From JBBKWU01 sp037969035 (GTDB taxonomy: Bacteria; Pseudomonadota; Alphaproteobacteria; Micavibrionales; Micavibrionaceae): a stretch of DNA of 64,000 nt. Below, piece after piece: positions 17,196 through 26,175 of this stretch; the stretch's first letter is position 1; every line of letters begins with the position of its first letter. Made by a program: the position numbers and the translations under genes. Where the stretch lies: assembly GCA_037969035.1 (NCBI GenBank), contig JBBKWU010000015.1:1-64000 (forward strand), in the 5' to 3' direction. The notes under the pieces are model-generated. The model saw nothing but the letters and a program-made list of their open reading frames with translations. It ran no database searches and had not been told where the DNA came from.

Positions 17196-17873
17196 ATGAC
17201 TTGGTCCGACATTGAAAAACGCATCCAATTCCAAATGGATCATTTATCCGTCACCGTACGCGTTAAAGGCTCGGTTGAGAAATTAAATGAAATAAACGCA
17301 TCAATAGCCGATGATATGAAGCCGCAAGATATTTTAAAATGCTATATGGATAGTGGCCTGCCACGAACACACGAACTCGTTGTCAATACAACGAGCGGAC
17401 GCGCTACAAGTCGCGAATGGCATAAAAACGGACAACAACGAAATCGCATACATTTTATTACCAACGATCAAGGTGAACTTGAAAAGCAAGACTGCGCCTC
17501 AGGTGAACCCGCAGAAATACATTGGTTTGATGACGGCCAAATCAGCAACGTCCACCATGTCGTAAATGGTCGCAGTTGGGGCGAAGGTTACCACAAAAAC
17601 AGCGCACTCCGCCTACGGGTCAATCAATTAGCCGTTTACGTCAGAACCGGCAGCAACAGCCGCAGTGAAACTTATACGCCGCATGATAATCAAAAAACGG
17701 GCGCGGCCGCGCGTGAAGAATGGTACGAAGACGGGCAGCCTAAGCATATTTCTCACCAATTCAATGGCCACCCCTGCCTCGGCAAAGACGGTAGCCCCGC
17801 AACGACAATGTGGGATCTAAATGGTAACAAATATGTATCTGGCTTTGACGCTCCCAAACCTATTTTACAGTAG
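17196..17873 (+). CDS. hypothetical protein with YwqK/MORN-like repeats, 225 aa
   Basis: The protein contains at least three imperfect repeats of the type (E/H)W(Y/F/H)xxGQ: REWHKNGQQ near residue 73, IHWFDDGQI near 109 and EEWYEDGQP near 175. These are usually followed by a strand ending in NG. This matches the antitoxin-like YwqK repeat style, found also in many unrelated beta-solenoid-like proteins. There is no signal peptide, and no toxin is recognised next to it. The molecular role is unknown. Confidence 0.6.
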   Translation: MTWSDIEKRIQFQMDHLSVTVRVKGSVEKLNEINASIADDMKPQDILKCYMDSGLPRTHELVVNTTSGRATSREWHKNGQQRNRIHFITNDQGELEKQDCASGEPAEIHWFDDGQISNVHHVVNGRSWGEGYHKNSALRLRVNQLAVYVRTGSNSRSETYTPHDNQKTGAAAREEWYEDGQPKHISHQFNGHPCLGKDGSPATTMWDLNGNKYVSGFDAPKPILQ

Positions 17874-17896
17874 TTTAAGGCGCTAGCGATTGAACA

Positions 17897-18118
17897 CTAT
17901 ACCTTCTTCACAAAACAAGTCTTCAAAACCAAGCCTTTGATCTTTTTGCTGCTGCATTCGATTTCTTCGAGGTTATTGGTCAGGCGGATGTTTTTGAAGG
18001 ACTCGCCGCGCTTGAGCGTTTGCCCTGCGCCCTTGACCTTTAAATCCTTGATGATCTGTACGCTGTCACCATCGGAAAGCTCTGCGCCGTTTGAATCTCT
18101 TGCGATCTCTTCGCTCAT
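17897..18118 (-). CDS. PhnA/YjdM C-terminal-domain protein
   Basis: A 73-residue protein matching the C-terminal domain of PhnA/YjdM proteins: RDSNGAELSDGDSVQIIKDL, then KNIRL and a closing LVLKTCFVKK. The N-terminal zinc ribbon of full-length PhnA is missing, and such short versions are common. AGGAG lies 6 nt before the ATG. Despite the historical name there is no good evidence that the family acts in phosphonate use. Confidence 0.85.
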   Translation of the reverse strand: MSEEIARDSNGAELSDGDSVQIIKDLKVKGAGQTLKRGESFKNIRLTNNLEEIECSSKKIKGLVLKTCFVKKV

Positions 18119-18271
18119 AAATACTCCTGTTCGTTATATGCCCTAAAGCATAACCGCTCCCCCGCACAATATCCAGCCTACAGAAAAACATGGAAATAAC
18201 GACCTCTGTTATGGTAAGTTAATGCAGTGTTTATAATATAACGCCGTAAAAGAATAAATTCAGGGAATTTA

Positions 18272-19036
18272 ATGGCCTTAACCGATACATTTTTCAATAG
18301 CGCATCATCGGATGTCGCAGACACGAACGAGCGCATCGCTGAGCTTCTGAGCCGCACAAACGTTGTGTCCGAAGATTTGCGCACGCTCGTAGCCTCCATC
18401 AGCCTATCCCCCGCCTACACGAACTATGTCCTAAACGCCACCGTTCGCGGTGTGAGAGATTACCTCGAAATCCAAAGAGATTTCGGCACGGGCACAGGCT
18501 TTGGCAAAACAATCAACATCCGCGAAAACGCGCAAGCCGTGCATGACTGCATCATGGCGCAGGCCCCCGAAATCAATGCTGCCGCAAAAGCCATCAACGC
18601 CCGCACCGACATCATCCGTACAGTCAGCATCGCCGACAGCGCAAAACTGCGTGTTTACACAAACATGAACTCATACGAGCGCGGCGCGCATCGTTTGGTT
18701 AATATCGCCCACGCGCATTTTCAAGACCCGCAATTCCATATCGAAATTAACGCCGCCAACCGCACCGACGGCGGCGCTGACCTTATCAAGACCATCGCGC
18801 ATGAAACTGCGCATCACATGGAGATCAAGCTTGCCCTCGCGCAGCATTGGTCACCGCAATCTGTGCCTGAAGAATTCCAAATGGATGCTGTTTATTTTCA
18901 CTCTCTGCACATGAAAAAAGCACATGTCCAAGGCAGCGCCGATCACGAGCTATACCGCAACCAAGCCAACGAACGCATGGCCCGCGCCGCAGGTGCCGAA
19001 GCCCGCGCGACCGCACAGAAACTAACGGCTCGCTAA
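18272..19036 (+). CDS. putative zinc metallopeptidase-like protein (HExxH), 254 aa
   Basis: A soluble protein with an HExxH motif (IAHETAHHMEIKLAL, near residue 174) in a helix-like context. It is followed about 25 residues later by EEFQMDAVYFH, which offers an acidic third-ligand candidate. AGGGAA lies before the ATG. No signal peptide is seen, and I recognise no named peptidase family. The motif plus context make a zinc-binding role plausible but unproven. The stop overlaps the antitoxin-like gene on the other strand by 4 bp. Confidence 0.6.
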   Translation: MALTDTFFNSASSDVADTNERIAELLSRTNVVSEDLRTLVASISLSPAYTNYVLNATVRGVRDYLEIQRDFGTGTGFGKTINIRENAQAVHDCIMAQAPEINAAAKAINARTDIIRTVSIADSAKLRVYTNMNSYERGAHRLVNIAHAHFQDPQFHIEINAANRTDGGADLIKTIAHETAHHMEIKLALAQHWSPQSVPEEFQMDAVYFHSLHMKKAHVQGSADHELYRNQANERMARAAGAEARATAQKLTAR

Positions 19037-19230
19037 AGCCGCATCTTCTTGAGCACGTCCCCGTGCTTGTCCCGATCAAACAAGATAAACGCCCCAATCG
19101 GCACGTTCCGCCGCTTAACCAGAACTTTCCCGTATAGCCCCGCCTCCATCATGCGGATGTAATGCGATAAATGCGTTTTAAAATCGTGAATATTCACATG
19201 GATGTAGTCTTGGTAATGATGTTTGCTCAT
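19033..19230 (-). CDS. Phd/YefM-type antitoxin-like protein, no toxin seen
   Basis: A 65-residue protein with the Phd/YefM pattern: VNIHDFKTHLSHYIRMME, then a short strand and VKRRNVPIGAFILF. In toxin-antitoxin pairs this domain binds DNA and autoregulates the operon. No PIN, Doc or RelE-like toxin gene is adjacent, as the next gene is the convergent HExxH protein. AAAGGAG precedes the ATG. Inverted repeats upstream (19272-19350) look like a cognate operator. Confidence 0.75.
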   Translation of the reverse strand: MSKHHYQDYIHVNIHDFKTHLSHYIRMMEAGLYGKVLVKRRNVPIGAFILFDRDKHGDVLKKMRL

Positions 19231-19271
19231 CTAAATTCTCCTTTATTTGTTTATTGGTTTTGCTTCGCGGT

Positions 19272-19351
19272 AACTTAGTCCAGTCCGAACGGACTAAGTT
19301 ATCCGCCCCACCACGCAGAAATCTGCGGAAAGCTGAGTGGACTAAGTCCGT
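19272..19351. promoter_or_regulatory. cluster of inverted repeats upstream of antitoxin-like gene
   Basis: AACTTAGTCC (19272-19281) is the exact inverse of GGACTAAGTT (19291-19300). A third copy, GGACTAAGTCC, starts at 19339, and CGCAGA-AA-TCTGCG lies between. Repeated palindromic half-sites close to a Phd-type gene fit an autoregulatory operator; this is inference. Confidence 0.5.
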
Positions 19352-19403
19352 TTGTTTTTTTGAAATTTACAAAATTGATGCTACCGTCAGCCATAACAAG
19401 GCA

Positions 19404-19433
19404 TAAAAAAACCGCGCCCGATCATCGGCGCGG
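19404..19433 (-). terminator. candidate intrinsic terminator (minus strand)
   Basis: CCGCGCC and GGCGCGG form a hairpin at 19412-19433, with an A run at 19404-19411 that reads as a T run on the minus strand. It would end transcription of the 170-aa gene, although the palindromic repeat lies in between. Confidence 0.55.
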
Positions 19434-19521
19434 CGGCAGTCATCACATAAATTTCGGGCGTTAACGGCTCCAGTATAGCAATAAATTCCTAGAGAGTCAT
19501 TTGTTTTAGTCACCCCACCAT

Positions 19522-19608
19522 CGTCATTGCGAGGAGCACAAGCGACGCGGCAATCCAGTTTCTGCGCTTGGGGCTTTCTGGATTGCTTCGCTACGCTCTC
19601 AATGACGG
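19522..19608. repeat. imperfect palindromic intergenic repeat
   Basis: The left end CGTCATTGCGAGGAGC...GGCAATCCAG is mirrored by CTGGATTGCTTCGC...CTCAATGACG. Elements of this style are dispersed in many bacterial genomes, notably alphaproteobacteria. Only one copy was noticed in this window. Confidence 0.65.
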
Positions 19609-19626
19609 GAAAACAAATCATAAGAA

Positions 19627-20139
19627 CTACTTATGCCGCGCCATTGTAATAATAGCTTGAGGGCTTCCTTCTTTAGGAATATCACTCACCGTTATAAAAG
19701 CAGACACACTACCATTTTTATCTGTTTCATAACTTTTTGAGCTAGCTGCTGATTTGCGATCTTCATTTACAAGCTTCCACGGCGAGATGTTAGGGTCAAA
19801 TATTGTATCAAGGTTATCCCAAAGCTTCTGTGCATCGGCTTCACGGATAGAAACCTGACAAACCCCATTATCTAACGTCATTAACACAATCTTGCCTAGA
19901 GCATCCTCTGTCGCAAACACCGCACCGCTTTTATCCTTTAAAAACTTTGATGCCGCTTCTTTAGGAAATTCTATCAACCCCATTTGACGCGCGAAACGTG
20001 CCGCATTATCCCCCGTAAATATAGGTGTCACGCAATTGAGCAGCACCATATCGCTTGCAACATCTTCTACAGATTTACTTTGCGCTAAGGCTGGCGTAGC
20101 TAAACACAGAACAACTAATAAAACTTTTAAAATTCTCAT
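19627..20139 (-). CDS. hypothetical exported protein, 170 aa
   Basis: A Sec signal peptide (MRILKVLLVVLCLATPALAQ, cleavage after ALA) indicates export to the periplasm. The mature part of about 150 residues has two cysteines (LLNCV and GVCQV) that may form a disulfide. GAGGAG lies before the ATG. No family is recognised. It follows uvrB on the other side and is read in the same direction with a gap of 58 bp after that gene's start-distal end. Confidence 0.6.
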   Translation of the reverse strand: MRILKVLLVVLCLATPALAQSKSVEDVASDMVLLNCVTPIFTGDNAARFARQMGLIEFPKEAASKFLKDKSGAVFATEDALGKIVLMTLDNGVCQVSIREADAQKLWDNLDTIFDPNISPWKLVNEDRKSAASSKSYETDKNGSVSAFITVSDIPKEGSPQAIITMARHK

Positions 20140-20197
20140 GCACTATTCTCCTCATATATAGAGCTATTGTAGCAACAAGTTAAAAGTCGTTAAACAA

Positions 20198-22255
20198 CTA
20201 AAGCCCCAAATCAATCTGCTCTAATTTCTTCACTTCATCCCTGATCTTCGCGGCTTGCTCGAACTCTAAATTTGCGGCGGCTTCACGCATTTCTTTGTGG
20301 CGGCGGTCGATGTATTTGCGGAGGCCTTGTGGGGTTTCGAGGGCGTCTTGTTCGGCATCGGAAAGGCCTGCGACGCGCGGCACTTGCAGGCGGTCGGCGC
20401 GTTCATACACGCTGTTCATGACGTCGCCGATTTTCTTTTTGATGCTCTCGGGCGTGATGCCGTGCTCGGCATTATAGAGGATCTGGCGGTCGCGGCGGCG
20501 GTTGGTTTCGCCGATGGCGGCTTCCATGCTGCCTGTCATTTTATCGGCATATAAGATCACGCGCCCATCCACGTTTCTTGCGGCGCGGCCTATGGTCTGG
20601 ATCAGCGAGGTTTTGGAGCGCAAGAACCCTTCCTTATCCGCATCTAAAATCGCGACACGCATACATTCAGGGATGTCTAAGCCTTCACGCAGCAGGTTAA
20701 TCCCGACCAGCACATCATACGTGCCAAGGCGCAGGTCGCGGATGATCTCGATACGCTCTAACGTATCAACGTCGCTGTGCATGTAGTTTACTTTGATACC
20801 GTTTTCGGACAAATATTCCGTCAGGGCTTCGGCCATTTTTTTGGTCAGCGTTGTGACAAGGATACGGCCACCGAGCGCGATGATCTTCTTGCACTCGCCC
20901 ATGAGATCATCAACCTGATGCGTGGTCGGGCGGATTTCGACGATCGGGTCGACAAGTCCTGTCGGGCGCACGACTTGCTCGACATAGGTGCCGCCTGCTT
21001 GGTCAAGCTCCCACTCGTTCGGGGTGGCGGACACAAACACCGTTTGCGGGCGGATGCTGTCCCATTCCTCGAACTTCAACGGGCGGTTATCGAGGGCTGA
21101 TGGGAGGCGGAAGCCGAACTCAGACAGCGTGCCTTTGCGCGATTGGTCGCCCTTATACATACCACGGATTTGCGGCACCATGACGTGGCTTTCGTCCAAG
21201 AACATGATGGCATCATCGGGGATGTATTCGATCAACGTCGGCGGGGCTTCGCCCGCTTGGCGGCCTGTGAGGTAGCGCGAGTAATTTTCAATGCCGTTGC
21301 AAAAGCCTTGGGCCTCCATCATCTCGAGATCAAACATGGTGCGTTGCTCTAGGCGCTGCGCCTCGATCAGTTTGTTATTGGCCTCGAAATACGTAAGGCG
21401 CTCTTTGAGGTCGGTTTTGATTTGCTTCATCGCTTGCGCCATTGTCGGGCCAGGGGTGATGTAGTGGCTGTTGGCGTAAATGCGCACTTGGTCAAGTTTT
21501 GCGGATTTAACGCCTGTCAGCGCGTCAAACTCCACAATTTCCTCGATCTCGTCACCGAAGAACGAAAAGCGCCACGCGGCATCATCCATGTGGGAGGGAA
21601 AGAGCTCGACCGTGTCACCGCGCACCCGAAACGCGCCACGCTCAAACGCCATATCATTGCGGCGATATTGCAGGGCGATGAGCTCGCGGATGAGCGCGTC
21701 GCGTTCCATGGTCGCGCCCTTCTTTATGTCGATACGCATCGCAGCGTAATCCTCTTTCGAGCCAAGGCCGTATATGGATGACACCGAGGCCACGATGATA
21801 CAGTCACGGCGTTCAAACAAGGAGCGCGTGGCGGAGTGGCGCATGCGGTCGATTTGTTCGTTGATCTGTGAATCCTTCTCGATGAAGGTATCGGAGCGCG
21901 GAACGTAGGCCTCAGGCTGATAATAATCGTAGTAGGATACAAAATACTCCACCGCGTTATCTGGAAAGAAGCTTTTGAACTCGCTATAGAGCTGCGCCGC
22001 CAAGGTTTTGTTTGGTGCCATGATGATTGCAGGGCGCTGCATTTCTTGGATAACATGCGCCATGGTGAAGGTCTTGCCTGAGCCCGTCACCCCGAGCAGC
22101 ACTTGATCGGAAAGCCCATCAGACAACCCTGCGCAAAGCTTTTCAATCGCTTGCGGTTGATCGCCTGCGGGTTTGTATTCGCTGTCAATGCGAAACGGCC
22201 GCGCGCGGTCTGCGTCGCTGATGGTCTCTATAGGGGTTTGGGCTGTTTTATTCAT
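20198..22255 (-). CDS. uvrB: UvrABC excinuclease subunit B
   Basis: The damage-verification helicase of nucleotide excision repair, 685 residues, within the normal range. Walker A GVTGSGKT is near residue 54, the DEXH-type motif reads MFLDESHVM, the beta-hairpin region has [12 protein letters not shown], and the helicase C-terminal motifs (QTIGRAARN) are present. The UVR domain that contacts UvrA/UvrC closes the protein ([17 protein letters not shown]). No clear LexA-type site (GAAC-N7-GTTC) was found by eye upstream. Confidence 0.98.
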   Translation of the reverse strand: MNKTAQTPIETISDADRARPFRIDSEYKPAGDQPQAIEKLCAGLSDGLSDQVLLGVTGSGKTFTMAHVIQEMQRPAIIMAPNKTLAAQLYSEFKSFFPDNAVEYFVSYYDYYQPEAYVPRSDTFIEKDSQINEQIDRMRHSATRSLFERRDCIIVASVSSIYGLGSKEDYAAMRIDIKKGATMERDALIRELIALQYRRNDMAFERGAFRVRGDTVELFPSHMDDAAWRFSFFGDEIEEIVEFDALTGVKSAKLDQVRIYANSHYITPGPTMAQAMKQIKTDLKERLTYFEANNKLIEAQRLEQRTMFDLEMMEAQGFCNGIENYSRYLTGRQAGEAPPTLIEYIPDDAIMFLDESHVMVPQIRGMYKGDQSRKGTLSEFGFRLPSALDNRPLKFEEWDSIRPQTVFVSATPNEWELDQAGGTYVEQVVRPTGLVDPIVEIRPTTHQVDDLMGECKKIIALGGRILVTTLTKKMAEALTEYLSENGIKVNYMHSDVDTLERIEIIRDLRLGTYDVLVGINLLREGLDIPECMRVAILDADKEGFLRSKTSLIQTIGRAARNVDGRVILYADKMTGSMEAAIGETNRRRDRQILYNAEHGITPESIKKKIGDVMNSVYERADRLQVPRVAGLSDAEQDALETPQGLRKYIDRRHKEMREAAANLEFEQAAKIRDEVKKLEQIDLGL

Positions 22256-22310
22256 ACAAAATTATATAGCGCAAAAATGTGCGCTTGTCATACGAACAAG
22301 ATTATTTAGA

Positions 22311-22640
22311 TTAATTGTTTGCTGGGGCTAATGGCTGAACCGTTGTTGCGGCCTGTTCCGATATAACATTACCTGCAATCGCTTCAGATGCTTCATAACC
22401 ACCATAGCCGACAGCCGCAGACGTCGCCAACGCAAACACCATCGGAAACAAACCCTGCGATCCAAATAGCTCCGAATAAACACGAACACCAAGGTAAGCT
22501 CCTGCGGCGCTTCCAACGCCCATTGCCGAGGCACCGCCAACTCGCAATAACTCGCCTGCTTGTTGAATATCTTCAGAATTAAAATAACCTGCAAGGCCGC
22601 CGGCCACGCCACCAATCATGGCTATTGTTGTAAATTTCAT
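22311..22640 (-). CDS. hypothetical Gly/Ala-rich membrane protein, 109 aa
   Basis: The protein has about three hydrophobic segments with GxxxG-like spacing (MIGGVAGGLAGYF, MGVGSAAGAYLG, MVFALATSAAVGYGGY) and a polar tail. AAGGAG sits well before the ATG. It lies 55 bp upstream of uvrB on the same strand. No family is recognised. Confidence 0.6.
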   Translation of the reverse strand: MKFTTIAMIGGVAGGLAGYFNSEDIQQAGELLRVGGASAMGVGSAAGAYLGVRVYSELFGSQGLFPMVFALATSAAVGYGGYEASEAIAGNVISEQAATTVQPLAPANN

Positions 22641-22776
22641 AAGTAGCTCCTTGTGTTGAATTTACGTATATTTAAACGATGTTGGTTAGTATGTCAATCT
22701 AGGCGCAAAACAAACATTGATTTACATAACTTTATATGTTAGTTTCTGTCGGTTCAATGAGCAGGAATAAGACGTT

Positions 22777-23568
22777 ATGAGCAAAAATTCGGAAATTTCA
22801 GGGCGCAATTTATATAAATTCAATAACCCGCCGCTTGAGAGCGCGGATATTAACACGCAACTGGTCAAAGCTCTCGAAAAAGCCTACGTGCCGATGGTTG
22901 ATGCACCGCATGCGCTCAAGGATATTGCTGCAATTGGGGCTTTGATTACCGATGAAAAATTGGTGCGCTCTCCTGATTTGAGCATGTTGGTGACTGCTTG
23001 TAAGACAATGGCAGAGGGTGGAATGCCGATACACCCTACCCCGTCGTTACGTGTTTTTAACCTGCTCGCGCCGATAAAGAGTGATTTTCTGGAAACCGCC
23101 TTTAATTATAGCGCTAATAAAAGAAAAAACCTCGATCTAGCTGTTGTTTGCTATGTTCCAACATATTCTCCCAACACCAACAGCGTTACAATGCTACACC
23201 CCGAACAACTTCAGATGCAAAATCACGGGTCACAATTATATAAAGATTATGCCATTTATGGCCTGGACCGTTTGAAAGCCGTGAGCCTTTTTCAAGACAA
23301 CTGTATTTCATGGGGCGTTGCAGCGCATGAGCATGGCGCAAAATTTGTAGCTACATGTGGCGGCGCGCGAGATGAAATCCATAGCAATCATTTCGTAGAC
23401 AGCGAACAATACAAACCATTAATCTCTACCCTCGAAGGCTTCAAAAATGCGAGCATCGGTTACAGCAGCGGATCATTTGGTTTTGTGGTAAACAAAAATC
23501 ATGCGAAGGCCGCCGCGCAGCACGCAAACACTGGCACCCTACTCGGGCAGCGTTTAAAATATCTGTAG
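22777..23568 (+). CDS. hypothetical protein, 263 aa
   Basis: A soluble protein with no signal peptide or membrane segment; AGGA is placed 10 nt before the ATG. Motif-like patches include SWGVAAHEHGAKFVATCGGARDE in its C-terminal third, with conserved-looking His and Cys, but I cannot tie them to a family. It is the first of three same-strand genes (with the 302-aa gene and the M29-like peptidase) that may form a unit. Confidence 0.6.
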   Translation: MSKNSEISGRNLYKFNNPPLESADINTQLVKALEKAYVPMVDAPHALKDIAAIGALITDEKLVRSPDLSMLVTACKTMAEGGMPIHPTPSLRVFNLLAPIKSDFLETAFNYSANKRKNLDLAVVCYVPTYSPNTNSVTMLHPEQLQMQNHGSQLYKDYAIYGLDRLKAVSLFQDNCISWGVAAHEHGAKFVATCGGARDEIHSNHFVDSEQYKPLISTLEGFKNASIGYSSGSFGFVVNKNHAKAAAQHANTGTLLGQRLKYL

Positions 23569-23670
23569 GAAAACCCACAAAATAATTATTATGAAAATAA
23601 TGGCAATCTGGTTGCCATCTGTGCTACATTACCGCATGCTTAAATAATAACAGGGATACAAAGGTAGAAA

Positions 23671-24579
23671 ATGAAAGCAAAAGAACGCCGTCAGGCACAA
23701 ATTCTGGACATCGTTGACGCTGGTCGCAGTAACCAGAGTCTTCAAACCTTCAATAAAATGAAGGGGCGCGAGCTAAGCCAAGCCATTGAAATGGCGCTGT
23801 CTCGCAAAATCGAGAATTCATCGCTCAAACATTCTATTAAAACGCATCATTTATCCAAACAGGGCAACATGACGATGCGTGCCCTCCACGCTTTGCTTAT
23901 GAAGCAATCACCGGATTTCACCTATTACAAAAGCCTGCGCACGCGCGTGATGGAGAAACTTTCCCATGACCCTGCGATGCTGGGGAGCTATCTCGGCCAT
24001 GCCCAGAACGCCACGGCGGGTTGGGAGGACACAGCGTTTAAAGAGGTTGTTAAAACAGCACCAAACGGCGAGGATTTATACGGCTTTATCGGTATTGTTT
24101 CCTTTAATGGCAAACGTTACGTCACACCGCACGTTGTTTTTGACAGTAACAGTGACGATGCCCGCCACAAAGCCAATCAAACGTTGCTTCACAATATCAT
24201 GGATAAAAACCTAAAGCGCACAAGCCCAGAACATGATGAAGAAGGTCATGATTTTATCCAAGTGCACCCAGACGGTAATGTTTCATATCACAAATTTATG
24301 AACCGCCACGACGCTGCAAGTTCCTTAGAGTGTATCACTGAGAAATTTGGTTTGGTTGCACAAATTAAAAAAGAGCGCACTACCCCCATCACAGGCGTCG
24401 TCACCTATAGCTTTGAACTCTCAGCATCTGATGAGGAAGGTCAAATCAACGGTATGTGCGAAGTATTCACAAAGACAGCAACATCGCGCCCAGCAGCAAG
24501 ACAAGCCGCCGCCATTGAAGCTTTCGAGAGCCGTATGATGTTTGAAGTCACAGGATTTACATTACTTCCCAAGCTATAG
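23671..24579 (+). CDS. hypothetical protein, 302 aa
   Basis: A soluble protein with a basic N-terminus (MKAKERRQAQILDIVDAG); AAGG lies upstream. The C-terminal half shows two segments shaped like beta-beta-beta-alpha units, each ending in an alanine-rich helix (SRPAARQAAAIEAF at about residue 272). This is faintly reminiscent of double-stranded-RNA-binding domains. The resemblance is weak and no function is asserted. It lies between the 263-aa gene and the aminopeptidase-like gene. Confidence 0.55.
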   Translation: MKAKERRQAQILDIVDAGRSNQSLQTFNKMKGRELSQAIEMALSRKIENSSLKHSIKTHHLSKQGNMTMRALHALLMKQSPDFTYYKSLRTRVMEKLSHDPAMLGSYLGHAQNATAGWEDTAFKEVVKTAPNGEDLYGFIGIVSFNGKRYVTPHVVFDSNSDDARHKANQTLLHNIMDKNLKRTSPEHDEEGHDFIQVHPDGNVSYHKFMNRHDAASSLECITEKFGLVAQIKKERTTPITGVVTYSFELSASDEEGQINGMCEVFTKTATSRPAARQAAAIEAFESRMMFEVTGFTLLPKL

Positions 24580-24648
24580 GATTTGCCAAACGCGCGATTA
24601 CCGCTTATTTATAGTTAATATAATTGTAACCGTGGGGAGAGTAACACC

Positions 24649-26160
24649 ATGAAACTATCAGACCTACATCCGATCTATAATGACAAAATGGATTACCTTC
24701 GCGAGAAAATCCAAACGGGATCGTTGTGGCAAATGGATGCGGCAAAATTATTGCTGCACATTGATAAGCGCGAGTTTACCACCGATGAGATGCTCGGTTA
24801 TTTGCATGATTTACAGCGCGTTGAAAAAACGTTTCTTGCTGGCCTTGAAAACAATCAGGACTATCGCGATGAATTTGAGAGTGCAGGGCTTTTGCATTGG
24901 TTGAATTTCAGCAGCCCGCCTGTTGATGATGCCTTACAGCAAAGCTTAGCGGATAAGCTTTATAATCTGGATAGCCCCGACGATGTTCCTAATATTACCA
25001 TTGGTGATGGCTCACGCAAAATTGGTGCGTGGTTGTTGGAGCGTTGTCTTGCTGACGGTCACGCCTGCCTCATTGGCATTGAAGATGTCCGTTTTGCCAA
25101 GCTCATACAAAAGCATGCAAATGAAGCAGGTATAAGAGCCTTAAGCAAAAAATTTCTGGAAGATGACCAACATGTCACAAAATCTATCGCATCGCGTGGT
25201 GGCACACCCGAAGGCGTTGAGATTGTCCCTAAAAACGAAAATGTGCAGCTTAGTGCAAAACTGAACCGCCCTGCTGGTGACCGACGTTCAAGCGGCGAAG
25301 TGCATTTTACGCTCACCGAGATCCCAACACCAAAAGACGCAGAAATCGATGGCATGAGCTACGATGATTACATCAAGCTGTTTTTTGAGATGTGCGATCA
25401 ACCATGGTACGAAGACGCGCACCCGACGATTAACATTAATGCCGCGCATCTTGCGTTGATTGGTGAATTTAACGCCGCATCCAAAGTACGCATCACCAAC
25501 AATGACGGCACCGATGTCACGATGGATCTTATCGACCAAAACGGTGAGAACATGACTTTTGCCAACAGCCTGATTGCCCGTAACGTGCCGGGGTGTGAGA
25601 TATTCAGCTCTCCGCGCATTGATAGCTTGAACGGCACCGTGGTTGCAAAAGGGAAATTCATCTCTCGCTTTGATGACGAAATCGAAGATTTAACGCTGAC
25701 CTTCAAAGACGGTAAGCTGGTTGATTATGATGCCCGCGTCGGCAAAGAACATTTTGAAAAAGTCATCAACACCGATGACGGCGCACGCTTTGTTGGTGAA
25801 CTTGGAATCGGCACCAGCCCGCATTTAAAACGCCATGTGGCAAACGGCTTGCTGGTTGAAAAAATTGGCGGCAGTTTTCACCTAGCACTCGGCGCGGCTT
25901 ACACCATGACCGAATATATGGGCGAACCTGTCCATGTTGATAACGGTAACCGCAGTGCAATTCATTGGGATATCACAACGATGCTGTACGGCAAGGAGGG
26001 TAAAATATACCTCGATGATCGCCTTGTGATGGATGATGGTGTTTGGCTAGACTCAGCTAAATATGATGTTCTAAACCGTGGTTGGGACGCTATTCCAAAA
26101 GCGAATCGTCCTGCTTACTGGAAAGACTATAAAAGCCCTATTCCAGCACCAAAACCATAG
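24649..26160 (+). CDS. M29-family (thermophilic) aminopeptidase-like metallopeptidase
   Basis: A 503-residue protein, longer than the usual 370-410 of M29 enzymes, with about 100 extra N-terminal residues. The C-terminal two thirds carry the M29 pattern: NVPGCEIFSSPRIDSLNGTV (metal-ligand Glu), GELGIGTSP, LLVEKIGGSFHLALG (ligand His), then AIHWDITTML with His and Asp ligands, and a closing DG-type turn. M29 enzymes are cytoplasmic two-metal aminopeptidases. GGGAGAG lies before the ATG. The peptidase call is based on motifs and the substrate is unknown. Confidence 0.82.
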   Translation: MKLSDLHPIYNDKMDYLREKIQTGSLWQMDAAKLLLHIDKREFTTDEMLGYLHDLQRVEKTFLAGLENNQDYRDEFESAGLLHWLNFSSPPVDDALQQSLADKLYNLDSPDDVPNITIGDGSRKIGAWLLERCLADGHACLIGIEDVRFAKLIQKHANEAGIRALSKKFLEDDQHVTKSIASRGGTPEGVEIVPKNENVQLSAKLNRPAGDRRSSGEVHFTLTEIPTPKDAEIDGMSYDDYIKLFFEMCDQPWYEDAHPTININAAHLALIGEFNAASKVRITNNDGTDVTMDLIDQNGENMTFANSLIARNVPGCEIFSSPRIDSLNGTVVAKGKFISRFDDEIEDLTLTFKDGKLVDYDARVGKEHFEKVINTDDGARFVGELGIGTSPHLKRHVANGLLVEKIGGSFHLALGAAYTMTEYMGEPVHVDNGNRSAIHWDITTMLYGKEGKIYLDDRLVMDDGVWLDSAKYDVLNRGWDAIPKANRPAYWKDYKSPIPAPKP

Positions 26161-26175
26161 AGTAGATATTTGATA

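Larger units (their letters stand above)
19231..19626. other. 396-bp non-coding region
   Basis: It holds the operator-like repeats (19272-19351), a hairpin with a flanking A run (19404-19433) and a palindromic dispersed-type repeat (19522-19608). An 84-codon minus-strand frame across it is judged spurious because half of it is the repeat. Confidence 0.7.

Noticed and set aside
19367..19621. 84-aa minus-strand ORF
   Set aside because: Half of it is the palindromic repeat; the peptide (VIESVAKQSRK style) is the usual false translation of such elements.
20297..22100. Several 60-120-aa plus-strand ORFs
   Set aside because: All are shadows of uvrB caused by its high-GC third positions.
22267..22284. 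AGCGCA/TGCGCT hairpin upstream of uvrB as a terminator or LexA site
   Set aside because: No T run and no GAAC-N7-GTTC match; the evidence is too weak to annotate.
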